Shown here: in pieces, positions 61,142 to 64,000 of the stretch | Numbering within the stretch: the stretch's first letter is position 1 | Layout of the letters: the number at the start of each line of letters is the position of its first letter | Source of the DNA: Aurantiochytrium sp. KH105 | Taxonomy: Eukaryota > Sar > Bigyra > Thraustochytrida > Thraustochytriidae | Assembly (NCBI GenBank): GCA_003116975.1 | Contig: BGKB01000004.1 | Span: forward strand, 558,001-622,000 | Direction of reading: 5' to 3' | Length of the DNA: 64,000 nt | Position numbers and translations under genes: made by a program | Notes under the pieces: generated by a model | Database searches by the model: none | What the model was told of the DNA's origin: nothing | What the model saw: the letters and a program-made list of their open reading frames with translations, nothing else

Positions 61142-62827
61142 ATGCAGGCAGGCATGGAGCAGCTCGCACGCGCGGCCGGCGAGGCGCGGCGAGCCGCCAC
61201 AGAGTCCCTGGCGACGCAGCTGGCGGAGCTAGACCGCTTTGGCGGCCACAACCGCGAGCGTCGCGACGACGAGCTTGCGAGCAACCGCGCCCAGAAACGA
61301 GCGCGTAGAGCTGCCGCAAGCAAACTTGCAGGCCTGCTCGATGGCCAAGAAGAACCTCAACAAGACCCTCTTTTGGCTGACGAAAACTCACACGCAGGGC
61401 ATGGACTTCATCATCGGCATCATCAGCATCATCACCATGGCCATCACCATCGAGAGAAGCACGACGCTGGTCCACACGTGCGTGTCGTGGCGCTAGATGA
61501 GCCGCCGAGCAGCGCCAGCCGGCACAGTAAGATTATTTTCCAGGAGGAAAGCGAAGTTCTAGCCAAGAGGCTCGCTGACCTTAAAGTTGAGCTGTACAAA
61601 CGCAACGACATGCTCAAGGCAGCCGAAAAAGTCCGGCAGCAGCGCGAGGAGGAGGCCGTTCGAGCCGCCGCTGCAGAAAAGGAGCGCGAAGCAAGAGAGC
61701 GTGCAGAAGCAGAGGCCAAGGCACGTGCAGCTGCAGAAGCTCGCGCCGCCCAGGAAAAGAAAGCGCAAGAGGCCGTTGCGGCGAAACAGGCAGAGGAGGC
61801 CTCGCAGCGCAGCGTACGCGATCTTATTAAGCTCAACATGCAACGCCGCGCTGCCTACGCGGCACGTTCAAAGGATGTGGACGACTTTGTGAAACGTTTC
61901 AAGAAGATGGTCAATGGGTGCAATCTCATGATCCAAATGACGGGTGAAACCGTGCAGGACATGAAAAAGCTCGGGTACGAGGGCAACCGCAAGAATGCTG
62001 GCGCGGGCACCTTCTTGTCGCAATTGCAAGCCAAGAAGCCAGAGCTAATCGATTTGGGCATGCACGTGGTGGCAGACCGCATCATTCGCTTCGGCACGAC
62101 ACAAACGGCCCCGGATAGTATCAAGGCTGGAGAGACCAAGTTTGCCCTTGTGTACCTCGTCGTGACTCTGAGCATCAACTTTGAAGGATTCTCTGAGCGA
62201 TTCATGGAATCCATGGCGCACGCGTGCCCGTACATGTGTCCAGGGCTGCGCGAGGCCGTCATTGCGAGCGCAGATGGGGCAGACACGGACGCTTTGCGCG
62301 CCAAGCTCGGTTATAGCGCCGGCGAGACCAACGCAGATTACATTGCCCGCATGCAGGCGCACGTGGGCTTTTTGGCTGGCGTGTACCAGACGTCGGTCTC
62401 GATGCTCTCCAAGGCGCCCTACGAGATGGTGCCCCCGGGAAGCAAGCACCCGTGCAAGGAGGGAGGCGGTCTCGTCGAGGCTTGGCGTTGGCTTGCGATG
62501 AACGCAAATCGCGCTCCGAATCGCTGGACCCCTCATCTCATTCTCGCTTTCGTGTCGGTGTGCGGCTTCGAGCTCTCGCGGCACTTTCCCACGCAAATGG
62601 CAAAATTGCTCGACCTCTTTGCCTCAGCCGACTTTATTGACAAGTGCAAGGCTGTCGCCAAGATGGATCTCGGCGATGATGACAACGATGTGGACCGGTA
62701 CACGACCTACACTGAGCTATTCACTTCCTTTGCCAAATCCAGCAAAGTGCGCGCCCCCGGCCGTGAGCAAGACGGCCAGGATGTTCGTCAGCTCGTGCTC
62801 CAAGTGGCCAGTAACCAGGCTCTCTAG
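61142..62827 (+). CDS. GLE1: mRNA export factor GLE1
   Basis: 561 residues from the first ATG. The N-terminal half is low-complexity: a His-rich stretch (~81-104, HHRHHQHHHHGHHH), a predicted long Glu/Arg/Ala coiled coil (~145-228), then RDLIKLNMQRRAAYAARSKDVDDF. The C-terminal GLE1 domain (~235-530) has FALVYLVVTLSINFEGFSERFMESMAHACPYMCP, matching the family CPY..P signature, then MLSKAPYEMVPPGSKHPCKEGGGLVEAWRWLAMNANRAPNRWTPHLILAFVSVCGFEL, close to the conserved AWRWLA.. .N..P...T...L..FL...G..L pattern. GLE1 activates the DEAD-box helicase DBP5 with IP6 at the cytoplasmic face of the nuclear pore. The length matches yeast Gle1 (538 aa). The His-rich insert is the only odd feature. Confidence 0.92.
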   Translation: MQAGMEQLARAAGEARRAATESLATQLAELDRFGGHNRERRDDELASNRAQKRARRAAASKLAGLLDGQEEPQQDPLLADENSHAGHGLHHRHHQHHHHGHHHREKHDAGPHVRVVALDEPPSSASRHSKIIFQEESEVLAKRLADLKVELYKRNDMLKAAEKVRQQREEEAVRAAAAEKEREARERAEAEAKARAAAEARAAQEKKAQEAVAAKQAEEASQRSVRDLIKLNMQRRAAYAARSKDVDDFVKRFKKMVNGCNLMIQMTGETVQDMKKLGYEGNRKNAGAGTFLSQLQAKKPELIDLGMHVVADRIIRFGTTQTAPDSIKAGETKFALVYLVVTLSINFEGFSERFMESMAHACPYMCPGLREAVIASADGADTDALRAKLGYSAGETNADYIARMQAHVGFLAGVYQTSVSMLSKAPYEMVPPGSKHPCKEGGGLVEAWRWLAMNANRAPNRWTPHLILAFVSVCGFELSRHFPTQMAKLLDLFASADFIDKCKAVAKMDLGDDDNDVDRYTTYTELFTSFAKSSKVRAPGREQDGQDVRQLVLQVASNQAL

Positions 62828-63421
62828 CGGCAGGATCCTGCTCTTCTTCCTTCGCCTCGCTCCGTATGTATATGTTTCTATCAACCATCTCCTAGGCCTT
62901 TCTTTTGCCTTTCCTGCAGATTCGGGACGAGATGTCGCGGGACCTTGGTCTTGCCATAATCACGGGCCGAGGGTCTACCCTGGCGGGCGACAAGAGTGTT
63001 CCTCCAGATGTCAAAGAAGCAGCTTTACGCGGCTTCTGCGCGAGGTCAGCTGAAATGGAGCGATTCATCCGTCCATTCAGATGTGGTTGCATTCAGACGC
63101 ATGGCCGACTCGACGGCAGTCCACTTTGCCACCGAGATGAGGTGTCGATCGCTCCAGGCCTACCTACCACTTCCGCTCGCTCGTGCCGTCGATCGATCTG
63201 CCGGCCGGCCGTCGCGACGGCGGAAGACTGACTGTGACTGTGAGTCGTTCGACTCTGCTCGAGGCCGAGTGACAGTCCTCGAGCGAGTAAGCGAGCGAGC
63301 GGACGAAGTCGCGACAACACCTTGCGACCGATCAACTTTGCGTTGCCTACAGCTGCAGCTGCGTGCAGCCAACGCAGATTGAAACGAGACGTCACATCGT
63401 ACTTTTCAGGAGCTGCTGCCG
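62828..63421. other. 3' flank of GLE1
   Basis: It contains a CCTAGGCCT palindrome (62891-62899). A plus-strand reading around 62925-63170 looks partly protein-like but has no domain or start, so no gene is called. Confidence 0.35.
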
Positions 63422-63946
63422 CTACAAGCCGCACCGCTTGCCTCTGCCGTCCGCACGACCCGCTTCGTCGACTGCAACTTGACCGGCAGCGGTAGCGGCA
63501 GCGGTAGCGGCAGCGGTAGCGGCAGCGGTAGCGGCAGCGGTAGCGGCAGCGGTAGCGGCAGCGGTAGCGGCAGGGGCTGGCTGCAGCTGCACGTGCGTGC
63601 GAGCGCACGGCAACGTGCACGCGTGCGTGATGCACGATTTGCGCCCCGACGAGACGTTCCCCACCAGGGCGTGTCGTATTAGATCATGTCGCTCGAGCAT
63701 AGGCTCCTGCCGCTGCCGCGCTCTTGGGCCTCGTTCGTGGTCCTTCTCCATCTTCATCTCCTCGAGCTCCGTCTCCGCGAGCTCTCCTTCTCCTTCCTCG
63801 CTCGTCGTCGCCGAGTCGTCGCCGGCCTCGCAGAACGGAATGCGAAGCTGCAGCTGCAGCTGCATCGAGAGGCTTCCCGCCGCCGATTCGGCGCCAGCTT
63901 TGCGGGTGATTCGGTGGGCAAAAGTGACCACTGCTTCACCCATCAT
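63422..63946 (-). CDS. possible 5' exon of a gene near the right edge
   Basis: A 174-codon frame starts ATG at 63946. The first ~90 residues read as ordinary protein (MMGEAVVTFAHRITRKAG, then an acidic segment TSEEGEGELAETELEEMKMEKDHERG). The last third is translated repeat (Ala-Thr-Ala-Ala units) and is unlikely to be coding. If real, a splice donor probably lies before ~63600. No domain recognised; the alternative is chance. Confidence 0.3.
   Translation of the reverse strand: MMGEAVVTFAHRITRKAGAESAAGSLSMQLQLQLRIPFCEAGDDSATTSEEGEGELAETELEEMKMEKDHERGPRARQRQEPMLERHDLIRHALVGNVSSGRKSCITHACTLPCARTHVQLQPAPAATAAATAAATAAATAAATAAATAAATAAGQVAVDEAGRADGRGKRCGL
63485..63573 (+). repeat. 12-bp GGCAGCGGTAGC minisatellite, ~7.5 copies
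   Basis: Perfect or near-perfect head-to-tail 12-mers. Translation gives Gly-Ser repeats on one strand and Ala-Thr-Ala-Ala on the other, so frames across it look artificially open. Confidence 0.9.
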
Positions 63947-64000
63947 GGCGCGTCGCCCCGGCCTCGAGTTCTGGGCTCAGGCTGAGGCAGGCAGGCGGCC

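Noticed and set aside
63485-63573. CRISPR-like array
   Set aside because: Continuous 12-bp minisatellite without spacers, in a eukaryotic genome.
1-64000. tRNA, rRNA and snRNA genes
   Set aside because: Looked for T-loop GGTTCGA/GGTTCAA with a pairing stem and for conserved rRNA/U-RNA cores. The few matches fall inside protein genes or lack a cloverleaf.

Overview
The window is nuclear DNA from a GC-rich, intron-poor unicellular eukaryote. The best fit is a stramenopile, probably a thraustochytrid (labyrinthulomycete). Support comes from long single-exon genes, a few short GTAAGT...AG introns (86-153 bp), GC-ending codons, and the gene mix: COP9 subunit, site-2 protease, Hv1-type proton channel, sulfatase, purple acid phosphatase, and a secreted N-terminal motif that I associate with stramenopile surface proteins. 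The lineage is an inference from these traits; nothing in the sequence names the species.

Layout. 0-9 kb: an acidic/basic hypothetical gene running off the left edge (minus), an MDR-family reductase, an ammonium transporter with one intron, and a RING-H2 protein with poly-Gln and poly-Ser runs. 10-18 kb: a type I membrane protein with a cytoplasmic SH3 domain, a three-RRM nucleolin-like protein, and an F-box/RCC1-repeat protein. 18-22.5 kb is a repeat-rich gap. 22.5-28.5 kb: a small multi-pass membrane protein, a purple acid phosphatase, a site-2 protease whose HExxH motif is assembled across an exon junction, and an Mpv17/PMP22 protein. 28.5-35.5 kb is a 7-kb stretch with no recognisable gene. 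35.5-49 kb: Hv1-like channel, CSN2, an ankyrin/TPR/J-domain protein, a two-domain glyoxalase-fold protein, DNA ligase I, and ATP23. 49-64 kb: a 1676-residue tandem pseudokinase with an N-myristoylation signature, a secreted laminin-B-like protein, an iduronate-2-sulfatase-like enzyme, GLE1, and a possible gene at the right edge.

No operon-like organisation is seen; neighbouring genes serve unrelated housekeeping, transport and signalling roles. The DNA ligase gene is interrupted by a 234-bp perfect direct repeat flanking a single N. Collapsing it restores one frame, so this is almost certainly a scaffold-join artefact. The same gene has an upstream weak-context ATG adding a mitochondrial-type presequence and an internal strong-context ATG directly before a PIP box, as in dual-targeted yeast CDC9. 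Two short motifs recur in non-coding DNA: CCTAGGCCT-type palindromes and GCGCAAGTGGAC / CACTTGCGC. They are candidate cis elements.

No convincing tRNA, rRNA, CRISPR array or intact mobile element was found.
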